Shown: positions 32,701 through 39,470 of the stretch, in pieces
How the letters are laid out: every line of letters begins with the position of its first letter
How positions within the stretch are numbered: position 1 is the stretch's first letter
IMG/VR virus record: IMGVR_UViG_3300049203_000080
Location: 1-39,477 of that record
Reading direction: 5' to 3' (one strand)
Source: a virus
DNA length: 39,477 nt
Notes under the pieces: generated by a model
Databases searched by the model: none
What the model was told of the DNA's origin: nothing
What the model saw: the letters and a program-made list of their open reading frames with translations, nothing else
Made by a program: the position numbers and the translations under genes

Positions 32701-33427
32701 AGAACATGCCCAGGACAATGCCGGCCGTGGTCAACGCCGCCACCCAGGGATTGGTCAGGAAACGGCCCACGGCACCTGCCTTGCCGCTCATGTCGGATAG
32801 TGCGCCGCCGACTTGGCCTATCTGCTGGCCGAAGATGACGAACAGGCTACCACCGCTCGCCAGCGACGCGCCCACGTCCGAAAGCTGGAATCCGAGGTTT
32901 CGCATCGCCAGCTGATTGTTGCGCGCGGAGTGATCGAGCCGGCTCTGCTGGTCCGTCAGCTGCTTCGTTCTGCTGCTGGTTTGGTTCAGTTCGCTCTGCA
33001 GACGATCGAGTGCGACAGCCTGGTTATTCAGGCTGCGCACATTCTCTTCTGCCTCGCGCGCAGCCGCCTCAGCTGCTGCCACATAGAGCCGAGTTTCGGC
33101 CGTCGTGTCGCCTGTCGAAGTTGCAGCCTGTCGCGCGGCCGTTGCGATCTCGCGCAATGCCTGCGCCTCATTCTGCGCAGCAGCTGCCGCCGCCTTGATC
33201 GAGGAGCTATCGAGATTTAGCGCGCCCGTATCGGTGCGCGGCAGATCGAGCGCGCGCTTCGCCATGGCCTGCACTTCCGCGAAACTGGCATCGAAGGAAG
33301 ACTTCATGCGCGCGGCCGTGTCGGAGGCCCGCTTTTCCATCTCACCAAACGCCCGCGCATTTTCAGCGGAGAAGGACTCGGCATTCAGCGCGAGGCGGGC
33401 AACGATGTCCGACGAACGACTAGCCAT
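29783..33427 (-). CDS. Tape measure protein
   Basis: A 1214-residue protein, the longest of the tail module. The N-terminal 180 residues are helical and Ala/Arg/Gln-rich. A hydrophobic block at about 185-245 (GSLFVIFGQQIGQVGGALSD) is followed by long charged helices. A glycine-rich, membrane-like segment lies near 790-860 (LGGPIAGIIGGMAGSLLGGL). These are tape measure features: length sets tail length, and the hydrophobic parts may enter the membrane at DNA ejection. ATG 33427 has GAGGA upstream; an upstream ATG at 33439 is less well placed. Confidence 0.9.
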   Translation of the reverse strand: MASRSSDIVARLALNAESFSAENARAFGEMEKRASDTAARMKSSFDASFAEVQAMAKRALDLPRTDTGALNLDSSSIKAAAAAAQNEAQALREIATAARQAATSTGDTTAETRLYVAAAEAAAREAEENVRSLNNQAVALDRLQSELNQTSSRTKQLTDQQSRLDHSARNNQLAMRNLGFQLSDVGASLASGGSLFVIFGQQIGQVGGALSDMSGKAGAVGRFLTNPWVAALTTAGIVLGMFYEKLEDTSDALDKTKFASDQLGSAQNILGSVMDLTTGKIREQSKELIALAIAQAKVAAIQARTRADTARSEILALQSPTTEFSGGMGGGFSVTRKDAGARGVISQQVLSGELDAATAVERLDSLRKAGALTDEAFASAAASVTALGTELRNLKEYEGTERLLKGAGTAADRALLLRPKTNKPKDNSRAIAARDEFGRDSADRIADIASRFGGDASRVQQVEKAVRDLDDIIDDLSRRRPPNFEETIKSAEQAKIVVRESLDRPLRDLVDRAREREQIDALVVQGRYAEADALQQVLALERQMGPLNEQQLAKVLEIAKADEARSRAIEDQRRQVGLYVQAIGDVQSATERLLSGGTVKEFGSNLLASFKSLQARIISEGIFGGLDRKIEDFVTGRTGVEQANQFLSSQTTVAGNELKSFADVVAQVRGDIGSGRIVAAGGATTNLAGSMAALFKDDGFLADLKAEQSDVVTGSSSAEAEIVVTARKQADAANDNTKALIGATDAYNFIGQSIVARLKSFGIDIPDAIGKKFGDILQGASLGVAGSSLAGTVFGGKQSSLGGALGGAVGKELLGDAVGKGLGAISSKLAGLGGPIAGIIGGMAGSLLGGLLSKPKYGTAAISMNQYGELTANVTSGRGSAQKAAAKGAAGHVINGIEDIADQLGAEITGVPNITIGTYKDKYRVSTTGYTGKLNFSGKSAEGLYDFGKNGAEDAVAFAIQKSIEGGVITGISQASINILKSGQDLQKALEKALLVESVPKELQKRLDPVGYAIDEVNDRFKKIVEALREGGATAEQMADAQKLYNLELAEAKENAGSASQALKEFLQSLNAGSGSPLSLRDQEANARAVLDPFLGQIARGESIDQEKYQSAAQTFLDIERQLYGSTAKYFEAFDMIQGATGNAIATIDNAAPIRTTSDPFNEATAKAAQATAASTENGVQLMAQGFPAIVQKLQEIQQAIAAGGFIGLSRNYV

Positions 33428-33439
33428 TCTGATCCTCAC

Positions 33440-33469
33440 AAAAAAGGGCTGCGCATCACCTGCCAGCCC
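33440..33469 (-). terminator. Intrinsic terminator just before the tape measure gene
   Basis: On the minus strand the hairpin GGGCTG/CAGCCC (33469-33464 and 33451-33446, 12-base loop) is followed by six T residues (33445-33440). It lies 13 bases before the tape measure ATG and at the border of the plus-strand gene at 33540. Confidence 0.65.
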
Positions 33470-33539
33470 GCAAACTTCAGATTGGCCGGTTCGCGGCCTG
33501 GACTCGACTCATCCGCAAAAAAGCTTCTATCCAGCGTGG

Positions 33540-34043
33540 ATGAACGCCATCGCTCGCGCCGCAGCCGCGCTAATCTGCCTTGCATCGACCAGCGCGATCG
33601 CTGGCCCGGTTGCGGAAACCCTGCAGCATCTTAAGCAAGTCGTCGCAGCAGAGACCGTGGACCCAACTGCGCGTATATTTGACGCGTCCTTCCGATCGGA
33701 AGCATCCAAATCCGGCACCATCTATTGGCTGTGCGGCAAGGTCATCGCTCATGGCAAACCACCCCGAGCCTTCATCGCAACCTTAAATCCAGATGACGCC
33801 GAGCTTTTCCCATTTCCGGAAGTAACCGCCGCTGCATCCGATCAGGTCGGAAGTCAGTGCCGCGACGGCTTTACAAAATACTCCAGAGGCGACGATGTCG
33901 ATAAACAACAGCTTCAACAAATATGCGCCCGAGCTAAATATCTTTCTACAGCTAGGGTGCAGCAGACCACGTTTGACTTGAAATTCATGTCTGAGTGTAA
34001 GTTCCGGGGGACTGAGCACCCGTTTGCAGCATTCGATGAATAA
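33540..34043 (+). CDS. Secreted/periplasmic moron protein in the tail operon
   Basis: A 167-residue protein with a signal peptide (MNAIARAAAALICLASTSAI, likely cut after the AIA at residue 21). The mature domain contains a few cysteines (IYWLCGKVIAHGKPPRAFI, DQVGSQCRDGF, QICARAKYL, SECKF). It is the only plus-strand gene inside the long minus-strand tail operon. A minus-strand terminator lies at its 5' side and a convergent gene at its 3' side. The 3' half is more AT-rich than its neighbours. This is the arrangement of a moron expressed from the prophage, possibly for superinfection exclusion or host modification. No homologue is recognised. A start at ATG 33540 follows GTGG. Confidence 0.75.
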   Translation: MNAIARAAAALICLASTSAIAGPVAETLQHLKQVVAAETVDPTARIFDASFRSEASKSGTIYWLCGKVIAHGKPPRAFIATLNPDDAELFPFPEVTAAASDQVGSQCRDGFTKYSRGDDVDKQQLQQICARAKYLSTARVQQTTFDLKFMSECKFRGTEHPFAAFDE

Positions 34044-34046
34044 GCC

Positions 34047-34721
34047 CTAGCTGCTGGAAAGCCGCTGAGCGACAATACTCCCAAGCTTCGCCCCTGCAGC
34101 GTCGATCACCGGCTGCAGAGCGACACGATTGGCAAAGGCCACGCTCGGGATCAGCACGAAGATCGGCGTCGTGGTGGCACCACGCAGAAAGCCGCGCCGC
34201 TCATCCGCCTGCGTCCGCTTGCGGGTGATCGGCCTGAAGGTGCCCGTCCGTCCGTTCAAGGTGCCTTCGTCGGCGACCAGCAGCGACGCGCGACCAGGCC
34301 GATAGACGAAGCGGAGGCGAATGCCCGTGCGCCGTTCCCATTCCCCCGGCGTGAGGTTGCGGTTGCGCCCGCGAGAACCCGCTGCCGGCAACGGGATGGC
34401 GAGATAGAAGCCATCCTTGCCGGCAATGCGCCCCGGCCTGGTGAAGAACTCGAAGGCACCCTTCGTGCGCGACCCGCCGTTCAGGTAGATCTCGCCCGCC
34501 GGGTTTCTGGCGATGCCACTGCGCGGATAGACCGCGGATTTTAGCGCTCGCCAGAGGCCGCCAGGGACGGCGCTTCGCACCAGCTGCTCCAGATCCTGCT
34601 CTAGCTCGCGCGTGGTGACGCGAACCGCATCAGATCCCGCGCGAAGCATGCGCCGCGCCGCATCGTCCCGGGCAGACCGGATCGATGCGGTGTCGACGCC
34701 AAATCGGACGCTATCGGCCAT
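34047..34721 (-). CDS. DUF6441-like tail-region protein
   Basis: A 224-residue protein between the tail assembly chaperone and the tape measure. It is basic and has the FYLAIPLPAAG element and WRALKSAVYPRSGIARNPAG of the DUF6441 type. A region at about 120-160 has WERRTGIRLRFVYRPGRAS. The family is found in phage tail clusters and its role is unassigned; a tail completion role is likely. ATG 34721 has GAGGCAAGG upstream, within the end of the frameshift product, overlapping it by 11 bases. Confidence 0.7.
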   Translation of the reverse strand: MADSVRFGVDTASIRSARDDAARRMLRAGSDAVRVTTRELEQDLEQLVRSAVPGGLWRALKSAVYPRSGIARNPAGEIYLNGGSRTKGAFEFFTRPGRIAGKDGFYLAIPLPAAGSRGRNRNLTPGEWERRTGIRLRFVYRPGRASLLVADEGTLNGRTGTFRPITRKRTQADERRGFLRGATTTPIFVLIPSVAFANRVALQPVIDAAGAKLGSIVAQRLSSS

Positions 34722-35001
34722 CCTTGCCTCGCGAAAGTCGATCCAGGGTGGCAAATGCGTCCATCAGCGCGGCGGGCTGGTCTCCCGGCCCGCCGGCGCT
34801 GGGCAGGGCCGCCCCCCCGAACGGCCCCGCGTAACGCTGCGTCATGAACCAGAGGTCGACGACGCCCCAGATCCAGCTTGGGAGTTCAAGGCGGGGATTG
34901 CCGGGCCATCGTTCGCCGTCGATGTCCCATCCGCCCTCGACGTGTCGCTCGACGAAGTCGAGGGGTCGGCGTCGGACTGCGAGGGCTGCTGAAAAGTCCG
35001 G
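34711..35001 (-). CDS. -1 frame extension of the tail assembly chaperone (G-T type)
   Basis: The -1 frame relative to the chaperone opens at 35001 (after a TGA at 35004-35002) and stays open to a TAG at 34713-34711. It reads as good protein sequence (ERHVEGGWDIDGERWPGNPR, then LELPSWIWGVVDLWFMTQRY, AGPFGG). The 0-frame product over the same bases is a low-information Ser/Thr/Asp-rich tail. A -1 slip on the TTTT of ACT TTT CAG (34995-34992) gives a 280-residue fusion of residues 1-187 and 93 new ones. Such gpG/gpGT pairs are a rule in siphovirus tails. Confidence 0.75.
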   Translation of the reverse strand, partial: PDFSAALAVRRRPLDFVERHVEGGWDIDGERWPGNPRLELPSWIWGVVDLWFMTQRYAGPFGGAALPSAGGPGDQPAALMDAFATLDRLSRGKDGR

Positions 35002-35552
35002 TCATCCGTCGCGCCATAGACCAGGCCATAGCCGAAGTTTCCGGCACCGATCATTTCCATGGGATCGATCGCCGCCAGCACGGCCTCCGGAATCTGCCGA
35101 TCCTTGCCGAGCGACCATTGTGCATCGACATTTTCCCAACCAATGCAGAAGCGGCGAAACACGACGATCGGCGCGATCTCCTTTCGCCGTTCCTGCTGTG
35201 CGACCAGCTCGCGATATTCCGGCCAGTGCTGCGCCAGCACGGCCCGGGCCTGGATCAGCGCCTGCCGATCACTGGGCGAAAGCTTTTCGCCGCGCGACTC
35301 GGTTTCGACCAGATCCAGGAGTGTGTCGATTTCCGGGTCGTCAGCCAGAAGCGCCTGCAGGCCGTTGCGGAAGGCTGAGATCAGCTCGAACGGAAAGACG
35401 CGGCCAGCGGCGAAGGTGCCCGAAAGCTCCGCCTCCATCTGGGCGCGCTCGACAACGCCGGCAGCGCGGAAGAAGTAGCGCGGTGCCGCTTCCTCATCCT
35501 TGCGCCAGCTGGGCACATAGGCGTGCCCGGTGGTGGTGTCTGTTGAGATCAT
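34842..35552 (-). CDS. Tail assembly chaperone, 0-frame (gpG-like)
   Basis: A 236-residue protein between tail tube and tape measure. The first 187 residues are a helical domain (AQMEAELSGTFAAGRVFPFE, LIQARAVLAQHWPEYRELVA, VFRRFCIGWENVDAQWSLG). The last 50 are Ser/Thr/Asp-rich (QSDADPSTSSSDTSRADG) and overlap a good -1 frame. It wraps the tape measure and recruits tail tube subunits. ATG 35552 has TGAGG six bases upstream. The stop TGA overlaps an ATG of the -1 frame (ATGA), so termination-reinitiation is another route to the T part. Confidence 0.78.
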   Translation of the reverse strand: MISTDTTTGHAYVPSWRKDEEAAPRYFFRAAGVVERAQMEAELSGTFAAGRVFPFELISAFRNGLQALLADDPEIDTLLDLVETESRGEKLSPSDRQALIQARAVLAQHWPEYRELVAQQERRKEIAPIVVFRRFCIGWENVDAQWSLGKDRQIPEAVLAAIDPMEMIGAGNFGYGLVYGATDDRTFQQPSQSDADPSTSSSDTSRADGTSTANDGPAIPALNSQAGSGASSTSGS

Positions 35553-35559
35553 GTTCGCC

Positions 35560-36795
35560 TCAGGAGAAGGTCAGGATGCGATCGCCGTCGCGGCTATTGG
35601 CATCCTTGCCGGGATTGAGCGCCTGCCAGCGCGTCGTTTCCGCGCGGAACGATCCGCGATCGGTCGGTGACGCCTCGATCGGCTGTGCTTTCGGCCCCAG
35701 CAGCGAGACGCGGTTGCCGGCGACGTTGCCGAACTGCAGCGCGATCGGATAGTTTGCGAAGGCGGCTATTTCCGACAGTGTGTCGCGGGTCGTGACCAGC
35801 GTCATCAGCGGATCGGCTTCGAAGATCGTGGCGCGGCCGCCAATCTCGCCGCCAGCATAGCCGTAAGCTGTGTTTGGATCTTCGGGTGCTTCGACGTTGC
35901 CGCCGTTCGTCCAGGACCAGCGGCTGATCGGAAGGCCCTTGCGGTTGACCTGCATTGCGGGCGGGAGGCCGGAGCCCTGCACCAGCAGCGGCGCGGAGTG
36001 ATTTGCGATCACCGCATTGGTAGGAACGGCGACGGCCGTCTTGCCCATGTAAACGCCGGTGAAGGAGAATGCGCCGAAGCCCGGGCGCGCCGTGTTGCCA
36101 TCAAAATCGACGGTGCCGTGGCAGTCGATCCACTGCTGCAGGTTGCCATCTTCATACCAATAGATGGTCGCGTAGGGGTGATCGGTAGCACGGGCGGAAA
36201 CGTCCGCCGGCGACGTGCCAGCATAGGACCAGTTCGCCGGCATGGCTGCCGAGGTGGATGTATCGAGCGCGGAGCCGTAAAGATCGCTCAGCGTTGCCAC
36301 CTTGCCGGACGTATAATCGGTGATCAGCGGCATGCGGCCTGCACCGACGCCGCCGGTGAGAACCAGCGGCAGACCGCGATAGGCCTGCGCGGTGGTGCTA
36401 AAACCTGTGCCGAGCGTCGCACTGGTCGTAGTGCCGGCGGTCAGGGCGGCAGCGGCGATCGCCGCCGTGAAAAGCCCCCGCATGCCGCATGCCTGCAGAG
36501 GCGCATGCAGCGGCGGCTTCACCGACGACGTGTAGGTGACACCAGCCCCAGCGCCCTTCAGGCGGCTGCGAAAGCCGAAGGTGGCAGGCTGGCCGACGAC
36601 CAGCGGCGCGGCCGCGACCAGCGAACCATTCGCTTCGTTCGAGGCTTCCGTCTGATAGGGGCTGTTGTAGGTGATGCTGCCATCCTCGAAGGGAATGGCG
36701 TCGGTCGCAGCCGACGGGCTTGCGGCAACGCCTTGGGCAGACTGCAGCGCAATCAGCAGGACGCCGTTGCGCGGCCGAATTACCGGATCGGACAT
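35560..36795 (-). CDS. Major tail tube protein
   Basis: A 411-residue beta-rich protein after the tail terminator gene, in the position of lambda V. The N-terminus RNGVLLIALQSAQGVAASPS, the central YEDGNLQQWIDCHGTVDFDG and GFGAFSFTGVYMG are typical of tail tube proteins of this phage group. It is long for the family and may carry an extra surface domain (alanine-rich insertion near 110-160). It polymerises into the tail tube. ATG 36795 has GAGGAG seven bases upstream. Confidence 0.82.
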   Translation of the reverse strand: MSDPVIRPRNGVLLIALQSAQGVAASPSAATDAIPFEDGSITYNSPYQTEASNEANGSLVAAAPLVVGQPATFGFRSRLKGAGAGVTYTSSVKPPLHAPLQACGMRGLFTAAIAAAALTAGTTTSATLGTGFSTTAQAYRGLPLVLTGGVGAGRMPLITDYTSGKVATLSDLYGSALDTSTSAAMPANWSYAGTSPADVSARATDHPYATIYWYEDGNLQQWIDCHGTVDFDGNTARPGFGAFSFTGVYMGKTAVAVPTNAVIANHSAPLLVQGSGLPPAMQVNRKGLPISRWSWTNGGNVEAPEDPNTAYGYAGGEIGGRATIFEADPLMTLVTTRDTLSEIAAFANYPIALQFGNVAGNRVSLLGPKAQPIEASPTDRGSFRAETTRWQALNPGKDANSRDGDRILTFS

Positions 36796-36812
36796 TTTTT
36801 ACTCCTCTTGTG

Positions 36813-37241
36813 TCAGGCCGGCAGCGCCGGATTTTCTCGGGCAGTGGAAAACTGGATGATGATGTCGAGGCCGAAGCCGAGACGGCGGACAGAGGCGAGT
36901 TCAGCCACGCTCACGCGCAGCCCGCCTTCGTTGATTTCGTCGACCAGGCCATCCAACGGAGGCTCGGAAAGGAGGGCGGCGACCGTCTGCGCGTGAAGGT
37001 CGTTCAGCGCGACATGCGCCTCGACGCCGTCAGCCTGCTCCACGAAGCCTTCGATCGTCACGGTGAGTTCGTGCCGCGTGTATCCAGCGCCCCGCTCGAT
37101 CGGCTCCTGGACGCCATCAAAGATGCCGAGCGCCGGAAAAATGTCTGGATCACCCGCCGGCAGACGCTCGACCTGGACGCCGCCAATCGCGTTCAGCCGC
37201 GTCTCGATCTCGGCGAATATGCTTTCGCGGACGCTGGTCAT
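36813..37241 (-). CDS. Tail terminator-like protein (gpU position)
   Basis: A 142-residue protein: VRESIFAEIETRLNAIGGVQ, DIFPALGIFDGVQEPIER and YTRHELTVTIEGFVEQADG. The pattern of two beta-alpha parts fits minor tail proteins of the gpU type that cap the tail tube. ATG 37241 overlaps the upstream stop as ATGA. An upstream ATG at 37259 lies within that gene and is not used. Confidence 0.7.
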   Translation of the reverse strand: MTSVRESIFAEIETRLNAIGGVQVERLPAGDPDIFPALGIFDGVQEPIERGAGYTRHELTVTIEGFVEQADGVEAHVALNDLHAQTVAALLSEPPLDGLVDEINEGGLRVSVAELASVRRLGFGLDIIIQFSTARENPALPA

Positions 37242-37540
37242 TCCTGCACCACCAGCCACCAGGCGGCGATATCGTCGCGGCGGGTCCTGTCGATCACCTT
37301 CCGCTCGACACCGTCGGAAAGGATCAGGTCACCTTTGCGCGGTTCGCTGGGCAGGTCGGCCTGCGCGATCTCGAAGCAGATCTTGCGCAGCGTCGATCCG
37401 GCACCCTGAAATGTTGGAGCGCCATCTTCCATGCGGACAGCGGGGATGCCCTGCGCCGTCAGGCCGGCACCGGTATAGATGACGGTTTCGGAAAAGGCCG
37501 CACGGATGTCGGCCAGCGCGGCCTCTTCGTCAGGGCGCAT
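37238..37540 (-). CDS. Head-tail joining protein (gpFII-like)
   Basis: A 100-residue protein with DIRAAFSETVIYTGAGL, then LRKICFEIAQADLPSEPRKG and DLILSDGVERKVIDR. It resembles small head-tail connector proteins of the gpFII type, which join filled heads to tails. The sequence is short, so this rests on position and size. It ends in a 4-bp overlap with the tail terminator gene. Confidence 0.68.
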   Translation of the reverse strand: MRPDEEAALADIRAAFSETVIYTGAGLTAQGIPAVRMEDGAPTFQGAGSTLRKICFEIAQADLPSEPRKGDLILSDGVERKVIDRTRRDDIAAWWLVVQE

Positions 37541-37543
37541 CGA

Positions 37544-37744
37544 TCAGGCCTTGGCCTTCGATGCGCGGGTGGACGCTTCCGGCAACCAGGCCGCGCTGTC
37601 ATTGTTGACCAGCTCGGCCGCTCTGGTTTCGCCCAGATCGGTTTCGGTGTCGTCATCGGCACCGACCGTCAGCGTCGAGCCCGCGTCACGATAACCGCCG
37701 CGCCGATCGAGCGAGGCGGAATGCAAAATGATAGAGCGCGTCAT
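37544..37744 (-). CDS. Small head-module protein, hypothetical
   Basis: A 66-residue protein (SIILHSASLDRRGGYRDAG, ETRAAELVNNDSAAWLPEA) with a strong GGGAGG five bases before ATG 37744. It lies between the 71-residue gene and the head-tail connector. A role as head completion or decoration protein is possible from position only. Confidence 0.62.
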   Translation of the reverse strand: MTRSIILHSASLDRRGGYRDAGSTLTVGADDDTETDLGETRAAELVNNDSAAWLPEASTRASKAKA

Positions 37745-37771
37745 TTACGCCTCCCTTCGTTCATGTGGAAA

Positions 37772-37801
37772 GGGCGCCGGTGACCGATGCCACCAGCGCC
37801 C
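37772..37801 (-). other. Hairpin between two head-module genes
   Basis: GGGCGC (37772-37777) pairs with GCGCCC (37796-37801), and GGTG (37779-37782) with CACC (37791-37794), with one C-A mismatch between and an 8-base loop. Only three T residues follow on the minus strand. It may act as weak attenuator or mRNA stabiliser. Confidence 0.55.
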
Positions 37802-37828
37802 CCGCAGAAGCCGTATCCAAACGGCGGA

Positions 37829-38044
37829 TTATTTTTTTTTGCCGCCTTCGCCTTCGCCGTCGCCGGCGTCGCCTTCGTCAGGCGCTATGCTGGCCGCAGC
37901 GGTCTTCCTTGGGCCGATCCAGCCCGACCGCTCCGCGATCGCCAGCTGTTCGGCGTCGACGCCCTTGATTTCGTCATTCTCTGCAAAGTGCTTGCCAGCG
38001 ATCGCGACATTCCTCTGCGCAAAAAGCTTTGTCTTCGTCCCCAT
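37829..38044 (-). CDS. Small protein after the capsid gene, hypothetical
   Basis: A 71-residue protein. Residues 1-50 (MGTKTKLFAQRNVAIAGKHF, then AENDEIKGVDAEQLAIAER) look globular. The C-terminal 20 are Asp/Glu/Gly-rich and end in GGKKK. ATG 38044 has GAGG eight bases upstream. The place after the capsid matches the FI-type or decoration-type slot of lambda. No homologue is named. Confidence 0.65.
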   Translation of the reverse strand: MGTKTKLFAQRNVAIAGKHFAENDEIKGVDAEQLAIAERSGWIGPRKTAAASIAPDEGDAGDGEGEGGKKK

Positions 38045-38065
38045 TTGTCAGCCTCACTAGAAAGG

Positions 38066-38097
38066 GAACCGTGAGCCACATCAGTAGCCCACGGCTC
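38066..38097 (-). other. 12-bp stem hairpin downstream of the capsid gene
   Basis: On the minus strand the arms 38097-38086 and 38077-38066 form a 12-bp stem with an 8-base loop. Nine pairs are Watson-Crick and three are G-U. It lies in the 76-bp gap after the capsid stop. The following run has only three T residues, so it is a weak terminator at best. It could protect the 3' end of capsid mRNA. Confidence 0.6.
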
Positions 38098-38120
38098 AAG
38101 ATGAAGGATTGGCCGCCGGA

Positions 38121-39470
38121 TTAAGCGGTGAGTGCGTCGACCATCGCGGCGAAGCTTTCAGCATGACGAACCGCGATATCGGCCGACTGGAAAGCCTCGA
38201 TACGAACCGACCCGGTGCCCGACAGGATGTAGGGGTTCACCAGGATATCGAGGCCGCCCCACATGCCGATCAGCATGTCTGCCCAATTGCCGTAGATGAT
38301 CGCGGAGCAAACACCGGAAGCGGTGCCCTTTGTCAGGGTCGACGGCACTTGGTTCGAGACGGCGGCGCGGTAGCCGTTCATCTCGTTGCCCTTTTCCCAG
38401 ATCGGGTCGCCGTTTGTGCCGCTGAATTTCTGTGTCAGCTTCAGCTTGCCGCGAACCTTGGTGTTGGTGAGATAGCCGAGGCTACCCAGCGCCGCATTCG
38501 CATTGGCAACCTGTGTTTCCAGGCCGACGATATGATCCCATGCCGGAGCAAGGCCATTCGTGCCGCCGATCACCGATCCGATGCCGCTGGTGTTGAGGAT
38601 GCCGCGGGGCTGGTTCGAGGAACCGGAGCCGTTCACGCCCGCCAGATCGAGCGCCAGGGCGAGCGTCTGGGCAAGATCCATCCGGACGAAGGACTCGACA
38701 TCGATCGACGACTGCAGCAGCAGCTGCCGCGACATGTCCGTGAAGGCGGCGACAGTCTTAGGCGACAGCGCGACCTGGTCGAAAGCCTGCTGGCTTTCCG
38801 TGGGCGCCGAGCCTTCACCGACCCAATAGGCGGTCGCGCCGCCATTCTGGCGCGGAATGGCGAGGTTGCCGTTCAGATCGCCCAGGATGCGGACCCCGAG
38901 GCCGGTCAGTGCCATCGCGTTGCGCAGCAATTCGATGAAGCTGCCGGACAGCAGATCGGTCGCGACGGTATGGCCGCCAGCGGTGGCGGTGCCGACATTC
39001 AGGTCGCGTTGCTCGCCATTGACGTCCGACCGCAGCACATCGAGCGGGATGCGGAGCGAGCCGGCCTTGGCCGACGCCTGACCGCGCTGCAGGGCAGCGG
39101 CCGAACATTCCATCTCGAAACCGGCGGCACGCATCGCTTCCGCATCTTGCGGATTTGCCATGGCGTTCATCAGGCGCACGAAGCTGTAGCGCCGCACGTC
39201 GCGCTCCGACATGCCGATCGCGGGATGCTCGGCCGTGCGGATCGCGGTGGCGTTTCCGGCCTGCGCTTCGAAATCGCGCACGAACTGCTCGACCGAACGA
39301 CCGTCGTTGACGGCAGCGTCTGCCAGCTCGCGGCAGTTGAGGCGAGCGCCCATGGCGCGGATCGTAGCGCTGCGCTCGCGTTCGGAAGCGATCGCGACGC
39401 TGTGATCGATCGGCGCTGCAGGAGCGGCGGCCGAGCGCTGTTCATTGACGGGAGCCGCTGCAGCAGCGGC
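38121..39470 (-). CDS. Prohead protease / major capsid fusion, capsid half (starts at 786)
   Basis: The C-terminal 407 residues (counting from the joined base 39344) of the 669-residue protein. After the Ala-rich linker, residues IGMSERDVRRYSFVRLMNAM and the rest show an HK97-type capsid: WVGEGSAPTESQQAFDQVAL, then QLLLQSSIDVESFVRMDLAQ and WDHIVGLETQVANAN. The end AIIYGNWADMLIGMWGGLDI and QSADIAVRHAESFAAM is typical of this fold. The section before about residue 330 is probably removed as delta domain or scaffold by the protease part. Bases 39345-39470 repeat 1-126. The stop is at 38123-38121. Hundreds of copies build the capsid. Confidence 0.94.
   Translation of the reverse strand, partial: AAAAAAPVNEQRSAAAPAAPIDHSVAIASERERSATIRAMGARLNCRELADAAVNDGRSVEQFVRDFEAQAGNATAIRTAEHPAIGMSERDVRRYSFVRLMNAMANPQDAEAMRAAGFEMECSAAALQRGQASAKAGSLRIPLDVLRSDVNGEQRDLNVGTATAGGHTVATDLLSGSFIELLRNAMALTGLGVRILGDLNGNLAIPRQNGGATAYWVGEGSAPTESQQAFDQVALSPKTVAAFTDMSRQLLLQSSIDVESFVRMDLAQTLALALDLAGVNGSGSSNQPRGILNTSGIGSVIGGTNGLAPAWDHIVGLETQVANANAALGSLGYLTNTKVRGKLKLTQKFSGTNGDPIWEKGNEMNGYRAAVSNQVPSTLTKGTASGVCSAIIYGNWADMLIGMWGGLDILVNPYILSGTGSVRIEAFQSADIAVRHAESFAAMVDALTA
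39345..39470. repeat. Right copy of the 126-bp terminal direct repeat (contig overlap)
   Basis: Identical to bases 1-126. The two copies diverge at 127 versus 39471. Confidence 0.95.
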
